From Treponema sp. (lineage in GTDB: Bacteria; Spirochaetota; Spirochaetia; Treponematales; Breznakiellaceae): 39,808 nt of DNA. The position numbers and the translations under genes were made by a program. Where the stretch lies: contig WRIX01000012.1 in assembly GCA_009782495.1 (NCBI GenBank), positions 1-39,808 on the forward strand, in the 5' to 3' direction. This document shows, in pieces, positions 7,599 to 18,270 of this stretch (the stretch's first letter is position 1; each line of letters begins with the position of its first letter). A model generated the notes under the pieces. That model made no database searches. It saw only the letters and a list, made by a program, of their open reading frames with translations, and was not told the origin of the DNA.

Positions 7599-9187
7599 AG
7601 CAGAAATACATTTCCTTAATTATTTTTTGTCATCACCCGTTCGTTTGCACAGAACCAAAAGGTGATTTTTCCGAAGAAGAGCATGATTTTTTTGAAGCGC
7701 TTTCCGAAACATGGCTGCCCATACTTGATTTGTTTGAACTGCTTGAAGAAGAAAATTTGCCGTTTCGCCTGGGAATGGTTTTATCTCCTTCCCTTTGCGG
7801 TCTCCTTCAGGATAACAGGCTTTTGGAACGTTTTCTTGAATGGATGGAAAAAAGAATTGACTTTGGAAAAAAAGAACTAAAACGCTGTGCAGCAAACGAA
7901 GAAATGAAAATTCTCGCCGAACAGTATTACAACAGGGATTGCCGCATAAAAACCGCGATGACTGAAAAATACAATATGGATATTCTGGGAGCCTTTGCTG
8001 ATTATCATGAAAAAGGCAAAGTAGAATTCCTGTTAACCACAGCTACAAACTCCTACCTTCCTTTTTACGCTTCTATGGGAGAAGCGATCCGCGCCCAAAT
8101 AGAAACTGCATTAATTCACCACCGGAAATATTTGGGAAAGAATCCAACCGGTTTTTGGCTGCCTGAAATGGGATGGACTGCGGAACTGGGAAATTATCTG
8201 AGTGAATACGGATTAACATATACAATAGCCGATACCCATGCCCTTGTTATGGGAAATCCTCCGGCGGAAACCGGTTTTTTTTATCCGGTAAAAACTTCGT
8301 CCGGCTTCCTGGTATTCGGCCGGGACAGTACTGCCCAGCAGGATTTGGAAAATCACATAACAGCAGAAAGCGGAATATACCGATCCTGCCATGATGCGGG
8401 ATTTGAACTTTCCCCCAGAACTCTTAAACAATTTTTGGGCGGGGGGAAAACCCGGTACTCTACAGGTTACCGGTATTGGACGTGCGGTGTTGAAAAAAAA
8501 CATCAGCCGTACAACCGGGAAGCGGCAAAAACCTGCGCTGCCGCAGCGGCAAAAAAATACCTTGACCTCCGGCTTTCGCGCCTGGAAGCTGCATCCGAAT
8601 ACATGGACAACCCTGTATGTATCTGTACTTTAAATGCCGACGAATTACTCCGTACATGGCATGAAGGAATATTTTTTTTAAAGACTTTAATAAGCGAAAT
8701 CGATCAAAGAAAAACTCCCTGTCTTTGCACTCCGTCAGATTACCTTGCACAAATAACCAGCTCGTCCATTCAGACTGTTGAACCGGGATATTCTTCAAAT
8801 CTTTTAAACGGTTATGCCGAATTGCTGCTGGACGCTTCCAATGACTGGATTTACCGACATATTTTCCGTTCCATTCAGCGCATGACGGAGCTGACGGAGA
8901 GGTTTACCGGCGATACAGGGCTAAAAGAAAGGACATTAAACCAGGCGGCAAGAGAACTCCTTTTTGCCCAGAGTACCGACTGGTCAAAAGCATTAAACCC
9001 TCAATATCAAAGCAGAGTAAACAGGGATCATGCCAAACAGGAACTGGAAGGAGCGCTGAGAAATTTTACCACCATTTACGAAGCATTGGGATCAAGTCAT
9101 ATCAGCACAGAATGGCTTACAGCCCTTGAACGAAAACATTACTTTCTTCCTTTTATCAATCACCGGGTGTTTGCACGAAAAAAATAG
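7595..9187 (+). CDS. Glycoside hydrolase family 57 protein (1,4-alpha-glucan branching enzyme-like)
   Basis: TGFWLPEMGWTAELGNYLSEYGLTYTIADTHAL matches the GH57 WLPE motif; C-terminal helical domain; ATGA overlap with the DUF4912 gene. Confidence 0.85.
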   Translation: MKQKYISLIIFCHHPFVCTEPKGDFSEEEHDFFEALSETWLPILDLFELLEEENLPFRLGMVLSPSLCGLLQDNRLLERFLEWMEKRIDFGKKELKRCAANEEMKILAEQYYNRDCRIKTAMTEKYNMDILGAFADYHEKGKVEFLLTTATNSYLPFYASMGEAIRAQIETALIHHRKYLGKNPTGFWLPEMGWTAELGNYLSEYGLTYTIADTHALVMGNPPAETGFFYPVKTSSGFLVFGRDSTAQQDLENHITAESGIYRSCHDAGFELSPRTLKQFLGGGKTRYSTGYRYWTCGVEKKHQPYNREAAKTCAAAAAKKYLDLRLSRLEAASEYMDNPVCICTLNADELLRTWHEGIFFLKTLISEIDQRKTPCLCTPSDYLAQITSSSIQTVEPGYSSNLLNGYAELLLDASNDWIYRHIFRSIQRMTELTERFTGDTGLKERTLNQAARELLFAQSTDWSKALNPQYQSRVNRDHAKQELEGALRNFTTIYEALGSSHISTEWLTALERKHYFLPFINHRVFARKK

Positions 9188-9189
9188 TT

Positions 9190-10497
9190 CTACAGATAAT
9201 CTTCATCCAGGCTTTGCATTGATTCAATGCGCGTATCCAGAATTCCGGAATTCTGAATCAGGGATAATCCTTCTTTTGCAGGATCAAATCTGGGATCAAT
9301 ACTCAACGCTTCTTGCCAATCAGAACGGGCCTGGGAATAATTGCCGGCATTATAAGCTTCAAGTCCCGAAAGGTAGAGGGCGTCAATATGGTCGGCCTTT
9401 TCTTTCCTGCCCTGATCGCCCAAATTGATCCGTGCCCCCAGACTTATCCGGTTAAGGGGGGTAAACTGAGTCAGAAGATCCAGCGAATAATTCAAATCCA
9501 GGGCAATTTTGCCCAGGTCTACGGAACTTCCAATGGTAAAACGGTAACCGCCGTAACGGCCCAGCAAACCTGCCCGCATTGAAAGAAAATCAGTAATGTT
9601 TACATTAAATCCCGCTGCCCAGGAAGGTTTTTCAGACAGGGCAATATCCTGCATATTAAGGGGATAGGTAAAATCAACAGCAATGGTTAATGGCCGAATC
9701 GGTTTATATGATAAACCCGCCGTAATTGAAGTCGGTAAAGGTTCGTCTTTGGAAGGAGGCCCTAAATTGGATACCACAAGAGCGGCTGAAGTGTTTTTTT
9801 CTCTGGCATTGTAGAATTTCAATACATTAAACCGGACTAAAGCCCCCAAATCCACCATACCCATTATTGCCGACTGGGAAAGCCCCGACCCGGGAATTAC
9901 CGAGCCTTCGTTTTCTCCTTTGTCATCGGCGGTCGAATAATCCGGCATAAAGCGAAAAGCGCCTTTCAGATTTGCTCCCAGAGAGATTCCGGAAAAGTAG
10001 TATCCGGCCAAAAAATTATAAGAAATGTTGAGGGTTACCACTCCTTCCGAGTAATAACCCTTGGAAACCCGGTTTCCGTACATATTGTACTCGGAAAAAG
10101 GAGTGTAAAGCCATTTTACTCCCGCCGCATAACCTAAATGGTTCAGCCGGGATGCAAAAACGATGCTTTCTATTTTGGTATCAGCTATCCAGTTATTATG
10201 AAAAAACCCCGCCTCGGTGTTGGCAAGCATGGAAGAACCGGCAGGGTTCCACTCAATAAATGTCAGATCATTGGCTACGGCAGTATAGGCTGTTCCCATA
10301 CCTTCCGCCTGGCCTCCCATTGGAATCCGGAGTATGGGAAAGGCGGTTAATCCTGCATTACTGTCCACTGCGTAAATATCCGACAGGGAACCGTAAGCAT
10401 CGGGGCTAAAATCTATCGCTCCAAGTGTATCATTTTCCGCTAAAATCAAGCCAAAAATGAGTAAAAACACTATAAAAAAACGTTTAAATTCAGCCAT
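9190..10497 (-). CDS. UPF0164/FadL-like spirochaete outer membrane protein with a TPR-like C-terminal tail
   Basis: Signal peptide MAEFKRFFIVFLLIFGLILA; PILRIPMGGQAEGMGTAYTAVANDLTFIEWNPAGSSML; repeated beta-strand pattern; tail ALYLSGLEAYNAGNYSQARSDWQEALSIDP. The ORF can extend to 10515. Confidence 0.8.
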   Translation of the reverse strand: MAEFKRFFIVFLLIFGLILAENDTLGAIDFSPDAYGSLSDIYAVDSNAGLTAFPILRIPMGGQAEGMGTAYTAVANDLTFIEWNPAGSSMLANTEAGFFHNNWIADTKIESIVFASRLNHLGYAAGVKWLYTPFSEYNMYGNRVSKGYYSEGVVTLNISYNFLAGYYFSGISLGANLKGAFRFMPDYSTADDKGENEGSVIPGSGLSQSAIMGMVDLGALVRFNVLKFYNAREKNTSAALVVSNLGPPSKDEPLPTSITAGLSYKPIRPLTIAVDFTYPLNMQDIALSEKPSWAAGFNVNITDFLSMRAGLLGRYGGYRFTIGSSVDLGKIALDLNYSLDLLTQFTPLNRISLGARINLGDQGRKEKADHIDALYLSGLEAYNAGNYSQARSDWQEALSIDPRFDPAKEGLSLIQNSGILDTRIESMQSLDEDYL

Positions 10498-10606
10498 GTC
10501 AATACTAATATACAATAATTTATCGGAAAATTCGATTGTTTTCTATCCTATTATTTAGTATAGTGTAGTAATTGTGCAACCGATAGTTAATTAAGGTACT
10601 ATATTA

Positions 10607-13600
10607 ATGAGGCTATACCGTCCAATAAGGCGGAACCGCACCCAGCAGCGTACAGCGGGGCAGTTGCTCCGCCGGACAGTACTTATACTGACTCTTTTTT
10701 TGGCTGTTCCTGTTTTAAATTATGCCCGGGGACAGCAGGATGATGTTTTATCCAGAGTAGACGAGTTAATTACCCAGAAACGGTATAATGAAGCGCTGAA
10801 TATACTTGTTCCCTACATGAAAGATAATCCCAAAGATTTTGACGCTGCTCAGAAAAGGGTACAACAGATACTGTTCTTTAAAGAGGAGTACAACAGGGTT
10901 GCCCAGAAACTTTTGGATGTAATGGAAGAGGAAGAACCTGACAATGAGAAAATTTTAGCTCTGACCAACCAGCTTTACGAGCTTGACCCAGAGCGTATAG
11001 CCGAAACCCAGGATTTTATAAACAAAACCAGAGAACTGGCCCTTTTCAGATCCAACATGAGGCGGCTGGATCGTATTCTTACCCAGGGTCAGGAATTGGT
11101 TAACCAGGGCCGCCATGCCGAAGCCCTGCGAACCTATACAGAAGGATTTACCATATACCAGGCGGAATTCTTTTCGGGCCAATACGGACCTGCAATGGAA
11201 AGCCGCGCCCGGCAGGGAATTACCAATATAAACAGTAATATTGCCGCTGTTACATCCGCGGCAAACGCTCTCCAAGAAGCGGTTAATGCACTGGAAGCTC
11301 TTTCAAACCAGGGCATTGAACCGCAGAATCTTGTTACTTACAGGAATGCCTATAACCGTCTTGCCGCTGAAATGGATCGTTTTACCGCACTGAGGAATAC
11401 TTTTGCAAATACCGACACGGCTTTCAGGGAAGATCTGGTTTTACTGCGGAGGAATTTTCCGCAGCAGGGCGACCGGAATTTCCTGGCTTTTGCAGTACGC
11501 CTTATGGAAGGCCGGGGAGAAAATCTGGGGGGCATGCTAAATGTTTTTGATACAATTTGGTATAAATCCATACCTCAAGCCAGAGAGTTATTGGATCAAA
11601 AATCCCGGGTCGTATTTACCGCTATTGTAAATGATGCTTCAACAGAGGAATACGGAAGACTTGGTTCTCGTTCGGATATCCTGGCCGCTTACGGATCATT
11701 TCCGGAAGATCTGGAAGAACACTGGGGACGCTATGATTTGGCACAAAAAGAAACCATATTTGACCGGAGTGTACCGGTTGCAGAAGCGGGATTTTACCTG
11801 AAATTCCGCTATCTTACAGAATCTTCCGCTCTATGGCGTACATTGGGACAGTTGGGAACCCGTTATAATGCCGTTCCAAATCAGGAATCAATAATACTCT
11901 GGAGAAACGGAGGAAACGGCGATGAACTTGTCCGTGCGGAAACAAATACAATAAATACACTCAGACAGATCCGGACAGATGCCGGATCTCTTCTTAATAC
12001 TATCCAACAGGGAAGCGCCAGATATCAAAATATTGAAAGTAGGATTCGCGATCCCGGATACAGGACTTATCTGGAAGGAATCGGTTCATCAACGGAAGAT
12101 TTGCTCAGGCTGATAGGCGATCAGGAAGAAGTATCTTCTTTCCGGCGGTATACAATAGCAAACGGCATAATAGAAAACAGTGTAAAAGCCCGTGAAAACG
12201 AATTTATAGAGAGTAAGGTTTTTTTTGAGGGAACACGGCGGGATGATTATCTGGCCAAATTTCCTACACGGGCTGCTGAACTCCTGACCCAAATGGACAG
12301 ATCCATGGAGACTGACAGACAGGCTCTTCAAACCCTTCTGGGGCAGTATAATACCGAAAATGCCGGTGTAGCCGGAAGCTTCCGAATAAGGACTCTTCAG
12401 GAAGAAGCATCAGCCATGCTAAGCCGCCTGGACAATACACGTTCCGAAGGAAGAAGCATGGCGACTATTGCGCGTTCCCAGTCTACGGATGCGGCAAATC
12501 TGCGCCGCGAAGGAGACCGTTTTTATGCCGAAGCACAGGCGGCGCTGGCCCGGGGTGATTTCACAACCGCTCTGCAAAGGGTTGAGAGGGCCGCTCAGTC
12601 CTACGATCAATCTCTGGAACGGGAATACGATGAAAACACCTGGTTTATGCGGAATACATCAATACATGACCTGGACGAAAAAATTTCGGAAGCATATAAC
12701 CAGGAAGTAATCCGCCAGGTAGCAGAACTTATAGAACAAATCCAGGGGAGTTATTACGGCAACGACTTTGATCAGGCCGAAAGGCTTATTTCCCGCGCAC
12801 AGAACATCTGGAAACTGACACAGGCCCAGGATCATCCTGACCTTGTATACTGGAACAATATGATCGTGGCCGGGATTCGTTCAGGTAGAACTATACCGCC
12901 CACCGCACCCCTCTATGCCGAAATGAGCCAGTTGTTAAGCGACGCCCGGAGAAATTATGAAGAAGGAAGGGTACTAATCCTTACATCCGAAACCCAGGGA
13001 AGACGCCGGCTTAACAGCGCCAAGCAGGATCTTGAAAAGATAAAACTTGTGTATCCCATGAACGAAGACGCAGGAATACTGGATTTAATGATAGACCGGG
13101 AACTGGATCCGAATTTTGCCGCAACCCTGAATGCAAAAATACAAGGCGCCATACAAATAACCAGAACCGGATCAATTGCCGCCAGAATTCAAGCGGTAAA
13201 CGATCTTCGCAATTACAGGACTGTTTTCCGGGATTTCCTCCCCAACTGGGAAGCCATTATTTTCCAGGCGGAAGTAGACGCCCAACTCAGGCCGCGGCCG
13301 CCTAGTCCGGAAGAAATAGCCGAAGCGGCGGCCATTGTTGCCAGATCAAGGTCAATAATTGCCGGAAACAATCTGGACGCCATTATCGGAGCGCGGGACG
13401 AATTGAGCAGGGCCAGGCGCATTGATCCCAATAATCGTGATGCAGGCCCCCTCTTTGATGAAGCTTCCAGAAAAATCAGGATTATAGGAACTGTACTTGA
13501 TTCTGAAGCGGAACGGCTTTTCCAGCAGGCTTCCCAGGCATTAACACAGGACAACCCTGTCCGGGCCCGGCAGCTGCTCAGTCAAATCTATGCACGAAAC

Positions 13601-13663
13601 CCGGATTACCGCTATATAAGTAAAGTAATCACACTTCATCAACGCGTGGAATCAAGGTTATGA
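10607..13663 (+). CDS. Large exported TPR/helical-repeat protein
   Basis: 1018 aa. N-terminal hydrophobic segment; VDELITQKRYNEALNILVPYMKDNPKDFDAAQKR and many alpha-helical repeats; 4-bp overlap with the downstream phosphatase gene. Confidence 0.75.
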   Translation: MRLYRPIRRNRTQQRTAGQLLRRTVLILTLFLAVPVLNYARGQQDDVLSRVDELITQKRYNEALNILVPYMKDNPKDFDAAQKRVQQILFFKEEYNRVAQKLLDVMEEEEPDNEKILALTNQLYELDPERIAETQDFINKTRELALFRSNMRRLDRILTQGQELVNQGRHAEALRTYTEGFTIYQAEFFSGQYGPAMESRARQGITNINSNIAAVTSAANALQEAVNALEALSNQGIEPQNLVTYRNAYNRLAAEMDRFTALRNTFANTDTAFREDLVLLRRNFPQQGDRNFLAFAVRLMEGRGENLGGMLNVFDTIWYKSIPQARELLDQKSRVVFTAIVNDASTEEYGRLGSRSDILAAYGSFPEDLEEHWGRYDLAQKETIFDRSVPVAEAGFYLKFRYLTESSALWRTLGQLGTRYNAVPNQESIILWRNGGNGDELVRAETNTINTLRQIRTDAGSLLNTIQQGSARYQNIESRIRDPGYRTYLEGIGSSTEDLLRLIGDQEEVSSFRRYTIANGIIENSVKARENEFIESKVFFEGTRRDDYLAKFPTRAAELLTQMDRSMETDRQALQTLLGQYNTENAGVAGSFRIRTLQEEASAMLSRLDNTRSEGRSMATIARSQSTDAANLRREGDRFYAEAQAALARGDFTTALQRVERAAQSYDQSLEREYDENTWFMRNTSIHDLDEKISEAYNQEVIRQVAELIEQIQGSYYGNDFDQAERLISRAQNIWKLTQAQDHPDLVYWNNMIVAGIRSGRTIPPTAPLYAEMSQLLSDARRNYEEGRVLILTSETQGRRRLNSAKQDLEKIKLVYPMNEDAGILDLMIDRELDPNFAATLNAKIQGAIQITRTGSIAARIQAVNDLRNYRTVFRDFLPNWEAIIFQAEVDAQLRPRPPSPEEIAEAAAIVARSRSIIAGNNLDAIIGARDELSRARRIDPNNRDAGPLFDEASRKIRIIGTVLDSEAERLFQQASQALTQDNPVRARQLLSQIYARNPDYRYISKVITLHQRVESRL

Positions 13664-16600
13664 GAGCCAGAGGGGAACTTTCGACCTTCGGGCCCGGCGT
13701 ATTATTTCTGCTGATTACCGGTATTCTTGGCGTATTTTTTATCCCGGAATTGGCTGCACAGGATATGTATTGGGAAGACCCGCATCTCTTTTCTTCCCAA
13801 AGCGGGAGTTTTCCCGTATCAGCCTACAGAGGAAACATTGCGGCTGTTGCCTGGCAGGAAGCGACTGCAGAAACCGGCGGAGGCAGGATCAGGGTTAATG
13901 TAGCGGTAAAACAAGGCAGAGGAGACTGGATAATCCGGCCCCAAATAACCGAGTATGCCTATTCAGGCCCGGCCGAGCCTGCAACACTCAGTATTGCTGT
14001 AGACGATCTGGGCAGGATTCTTGTCGCCGCAGCGGTATCCGCCGGAGAAACAGAGATTCTTATTTCTTCGGATTTAGGTGCTACGTTTACACAGCGCAGG
14101 CTGGAAATGGGTTCCGAAAGTTCGGTAGCTCCGCGTATTTATACCCGATCAGACGGCGGTTACCTTCTTTTTGTTACCCGCGGAAGCAGCAGAGAAAGCC
14201 TTACGCTTTACTACTCACGTTCTGACAACGGAAATACCTGGTCGGCATTTCAGCCTTTTATTAACGAACAGGGACGAACAATAAATTTTCTTCCCAGTCA
14301 TGTCAGTTTAGGCGGACGGGAATATGTGATATACCAGTCCCAGGTCAGAACTGCCGATCTGACATTCCAGCTCTTTTTTAAATCTTCAAATGATAACGGC
14401 AGAACCTGGTCCAACTCGGTACGAATTACCAGTTTTCGCGATCCTTTTGTCCAGGACTCCCAACCCGATCAATTTGACAACCAGCGTCCTCATTTATCAG
14501 TTCAGCAAGGCCAGCTTTTCGCAGTATGGGAACGGCGGTTCAGAAGCGGCCCTCCTCAAATTTACGGAACAAAACTACAAACCAACGGTTCCATATCCGG
14601 CGCACCGGACAAGATCAACTTTAACAACGCTTACTGTAATAATCCCATAGCTTTGGAATTAAGGGGAAGAACCTCCGTTGTCTGGTTTGATAACAGCCAA
14701 TACGGAAGCAACCGTATTATGATGTCTTCCCAGAGCCAGTACGGCTGGGAAGCCGGCACAGATCTTTCCCGCGATGCCGGAGGAGAAGCAACCTTCGGAC
14801 GGCCGGTTATTTCGAATGATAACCTGATAATATTCTGGCAGGCGACAAGACAAAACCAAAACCGGATCTATTCACTGGCGCCGGATACTTCCGTACTCAA
14901 GCCCCAGCTGATTGCGCGGAATTTTACACCCGGCAGGCGAAGCGCAAACAGTTCGGCTATTATTGGCTGGACTCCCCCCCGGACAGGATCCGGTATACAG
15001 GGCTATGCATGGTCCTGGAGCAAAAATATTAATGATGAGCCGCCACATGAAGTAATGAGCAATACGGTAATGTCTGCAATGGAACAAACCGCTACCGAAG
15101 ACGGGACATGGTATTTCTCGATCATTGCACAGGACTTCAGCGGTACATGGTCCGATCCGGTACAGATTTCATTTATCCGTGATACAACTCCTCCGCCTGC
15201 AGCCCGGATTATTCCTCCCGAAATGGATGATAACGGTTACCTGATTTCCAATACCTTTTCCATGCGCTGGAATACTCCTCCCGCTTCGGACATAGCAGGA
15301 TATACCTGGAGCCTGGAATTTCTTGGCGCTTCTTCCACGTTACCGGAAACCGGAGAGGCACTGAACCGGACAGCGGCGGAACGGTTTCCCAATCTGGCAC
15401 AAGCACCGCGGACTATTATGGGGCCGGGAAATCTTGCAGCCTATACCAATCAGGACAATGGATTGTGGGTTTTTACCGTTTCCGCAGTTGACGAAGTAGG
15501 AAATATAGGCCCTGCATCCCGGTATTTCTTTAAAACCAATAAATTTATTCCCTTTACCATTATTACTTATGCCGAAGCCCGCCAGGACGAAACAGGCAAC
15601 ATGATGATGCGTATCCTCGGCCGCGGTTTTTCAGACGGGGGACGAGTAACAAGGGTTATCCTTGATCAGGACGGGCAGGAGCCCTATGACAGGGAGTATC
15701 ACCTTGAAGCCGGAGAGTTCCGGCTTCTTAACAACAGCGAAATAACCGGAATCCCGGTAAACGATGTTCCGGCAGGAATTTATCGTATACTTTTGGATCA
15801 CAGCGGGCGGGGAATGTATGTTTCGCCGCCTATGGTTTCCATAGACAGAACAGGAACCGTTAAGTTCGGTGATTATACTCAAATCTGGCAGCCTTCATGG
15901 GCACAGAGACAGGTAAGAAAGTTCCCGATAGATATGACTATACTCGCTCTGATTGCAATCCTTATATTCTGCGTAGTGGGATTCTTTGCATCAGTCAGAG
16001 GAATCAGCAATGCGGCGGCGGAAGGCGCAGCAATCCGGATGGAAACAATTGCTCTTATCACAGGAGATATTATGCCCTCGGAAAAGAAAAGACGTATGAC
16101 ACTGATCAAACGGAAGGGCGGAGGACTTCGCCTTAAGATGGCTTCTTTTACCATAGCCCTGGTAATTCTTGTAGTAGTAATGATCGCAAGTCCTCTCTAT
16201 GTGATGATGGGAAGAACCCAGGAAGCAACCCTGCTCCAGGGCCTTTACGACCGTACAAAAGTACTTTTGGAAGGTATTGCCACCGAAGCAAGGGTATTTA
16301 TGCCCGCCAACAACTATCTGGAACTCGGGTATCTGCCTTCTCAATCAAATGTAATACCCGAAGCTCACTATATAACCATTACAGGGCAGGGCCAGGAACA
16401 AACAATCTTCTCCGATTATGTCCTGGCAACCAACGATCCTGCTATTGCCGAAAAAATTAATACTGCTGAACTGGAAATTGGCCGTTCCCGGCTGGATGAT
16501 ACCCTTACTTACAGGACAGGCGACATAGAAAAGGAAATAAATTCGCGGGCTGCGGCGGAAGTAGGAGATACATCAGAAACGATAAATGCATTTACCCGGG

Positions 16601-18270
16601 AAGCGATTCAATTGATTGAATTGTCCAATCCGACGGAAGAACAAAGAAACCGTATTGACGAAATTGCCGTAACCACTCAGGCGCTTCAAACAAGAATCAG
16701 CGAAGCCCTTACGGGAATCAGCGGTGATATCGGCTCTGAGCCGGCCTTCTCCACGAGTTCTGTCAAGGAAAATGCCGCTGAAAATTACACTTTCTTTAAG
16801 CCAATCCTCTATCGATCGAGTTCTGATAATATCTATTACCGCGGACTTGTAAGGCTGGAAGTAAGCATTGAATCCATCATTGAACAGATCCGCGCAGCCC
16901 AATGGAACATACTCCGGGTAATCCTGCCTATTGCCCTCCTGGCCATTGCTATAGGTACAGTCGGCGCTCTAATACTCTCTACCCTGATTATCCGTCCTAT
17001 CACCCGTCTGGTAAGCCATGTTGAGCGGATTCGTGATACGGATGACAAAACCAAACTGGAAGGCGTGGATATTGTTATTAAAAGCAAGGACGAAATCGCC
17101 ACTCTGGGAAACACCATAAATGACATGACTCACGGTCTTGTTAAAGCAGCAATCGCAGCATCGGACCTTTCTCTTGGCAAGGAAATCCAGAAAAAATTCA
17201 TACCGCTGGATATCGACAGGGAGGGGAATAAGCTGACCAGCGGCTATAAAGATACCAAAAATGTCCAGTTCTTCGGTTACTATGAAGGCGCCAAGGGCGT
17301 TTCAGGAGACTATTTTGACTACCAAGATCTTGACGGACGGTTTTTTGCAATTATCAAATGCGACGTTGCAGGCAAAGGCATACCTGCCGCGTTGATAATG
17401 ATTCAGGTTGCAACCATGTTCCTTGGCCACTTCAGGCGATGGAAACCAACCGAAAAAAATATGCACATAGAGGATTTGGTTTATCAGATCAACGACTTTA
17501 TAGAAGCCCTGGGGTTTAAAGGCCGGTTCGCCGCCTTTACACTCTGCCTCTTCGATTCCCAAACCGGTGTTGTCCGGTTCTGTAATGCCGGTGATAATAT
17601 TGTCCACTGGTACGACGCATCGGAAAGAAAAATGAAAATTGTTACGCTTAGGGAAACACCGGCAACCGGGGTACTTCCCAATTTCCTTGTAGAATCCAAA
17701 GGCGGATATGCGGTACAAACATTGACCATTGATCACGGAGATATACTCTTCCTCTACACTGACGGCATAGAAGAAGCCAAACGACGCTTCCGCAACACAT
17801 CATTTCAGGAAATTCTTTGTGAAGAAGGAGAAAAAGATACACCCCATGCTACACATACCGTAGGCCAGGGTGATGAGGAAATGAGCCCGGAACGGGTACA
17901 GGATATTATTAATGCGGCAATGAACAAGGAAGTCTATACTTTGCACAAGTACCATAATCCGGAAGGCGAAAATCATGATCTGAAATTTGATTTTACAAAC
18001 TGCGAAGGCAAGGTAGAAGAAGCAATAATGGCTATGGTGTCGGTGGAAAAAATGTTCCGTATGTACAAGGATCCAAAAACAGGGGCCGATTCCCGGGTTC
18101 TTGTTGATAAAAAAGTTGATGATTTTCTGCGAAAACACTTTGTTCAATACCGGGATTATTGCTATGATACCATGGAAAACCCCGGCAATGATGCGTATAT
18201 GTACTATACTCATGTAAAAGAGGATGACCAGTACGACGACCTGACCATCCTGGGCGTTAACAGGAAATAA
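13660..18270 (+). CDS. Sialidase/BNR-propeller + TM/HAMP + SpoIIE (PP2C-type) phosphatase
   Basis: Asp-box motifs SSDLGATF, SRSDNGNTW, SSNDNGRTW; FN3-like segments; three TM stretches; HAMP (LIIRPITRLVSHVERIRDTDD); SpoIIE core (GVSGDYFDYQDLDGRFFAIIKCDVAGKGIPAALIMIQV, LYTDGIEEAKR). Confidence 0.88.
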   Translation: MRARGELSTFGPGVLFLLITGILGVFFIPELAAQDMYWEDPHLFSSQSGSFPVSAYRGNIAAVAWQEATAETGGGRIRVNVAVKQGRGDWIIRPQITEYAYSGPAEPATLSIAVDDLGRILVAAAVSAGETEILISSDLGATFTQRRLEMGSESSVAPRIYTRSDGGYLLFVTRGSSRESLTLYYSRSDNGNTWSAFQPFINEQGRTINFLPSHVSLGGREYVIYQSQVRTADLTFQLFFKSSNDNGRTWSNSVRITSFRDPFVQDSQPDQFDNQRPHLSVQQGQLFAVWERRFRSGPPQIYGTKLQTNGSISGAPDKINFNNAYCNNPIALELRGRTSVVWFDNSQYGSNRIMMSSQSQYGWEAGTDLSRDAGGEATFGRPVISNDNLIIFWQATRQNQNRIYSLAPDTSVLKPQLIARNFTPGRRSANSSAIIGWTPPRTGSGIQGYAWSWSKNINDEPPHEVMSNTVMSAMEQTATEDGTWYFSIIAQDFSGTWSDPVQISFIRDTTPPPAARIIPPEMDDNGYLISNTFSMRWNTPPASDIAGYTWSLEFLGASSTLPETGEALNRTAAERFPNLAQAPRTIMGPGNLAAYTNQDNGLWVFTVSAVDEVGNIGPASRYFFKTNKFIPFTIITYAEARQDETGNMMMRILGRGFSDGGRVTRVILDQDGQEPYDREYHLEAGEFRLLNNSEITGIPVNDVPAGIYRILLDHSGRGMYVSPPMVSIDRTGTVKFGDYTQIWQPSWAQRQVRKFPIDMTILALIAILIFCVVGFFASVRGISNAAAEGAAIRMETIALITGDIMPSEKKRRMTLIKRKGGGLRLKMASFTIALVILVVVMIASPLYVMMGRTQEATLLQGLYDRTKVLLEGIATEARVFMPANNYLELGYLPSQSNVIPEAHYITITGQGQEQTIFSDYVLATNDPAIAEKINTAELEIGRSRLDDTLTYRTGDIEKEINSRAAAEVGDTSETINAFTREAIQLIELSNPTEEQRNRIDEIAVTTQALQTRISEALTGISGDIGSEPAFSTSSVKENAAENYTFFKPILYRSSSDNIYYRGLVRLEVSIESIIEQIRAAQWNILRVILPIALLAIAIGTVGALILSTLIIRPITRLVSHVERIRDTDDKTKLEGVDIVIKSKDEIATLGNTINDMTHGLVKAAIAASDLSLGKEIQKKFIPLDIDREGNKLTSGYKDTKNVQFFGYYEGAKGVSGDYFDYQDLDGRFFAIIKCDVAGKGIPAALIMIQVATMFLGHFRRWKPTEKNMHIEDLVYQINDFIEALGFKGRFAAFTLCLFDSQTGVVRFCNAGDNIVHWYDASERKMKIVTLRETPATGVLPNFLVESKGGYAVQTLTIDHGDILFLYTDGIEEAKRRFRNTSFQEILCEEGEKDTPHATHTVGQGDEEMSPERVQDIINAAMNKEVYTLHKYHNPEGENHDLKFDFTNCEGKVEEAIMAMVSVEKMFRMYKDPKTGADSRVLVDKKVDDFLRKHFVQYRDYCYDTMENPGNDAYMYYTHVKEDDQYDDLTILGVNRK

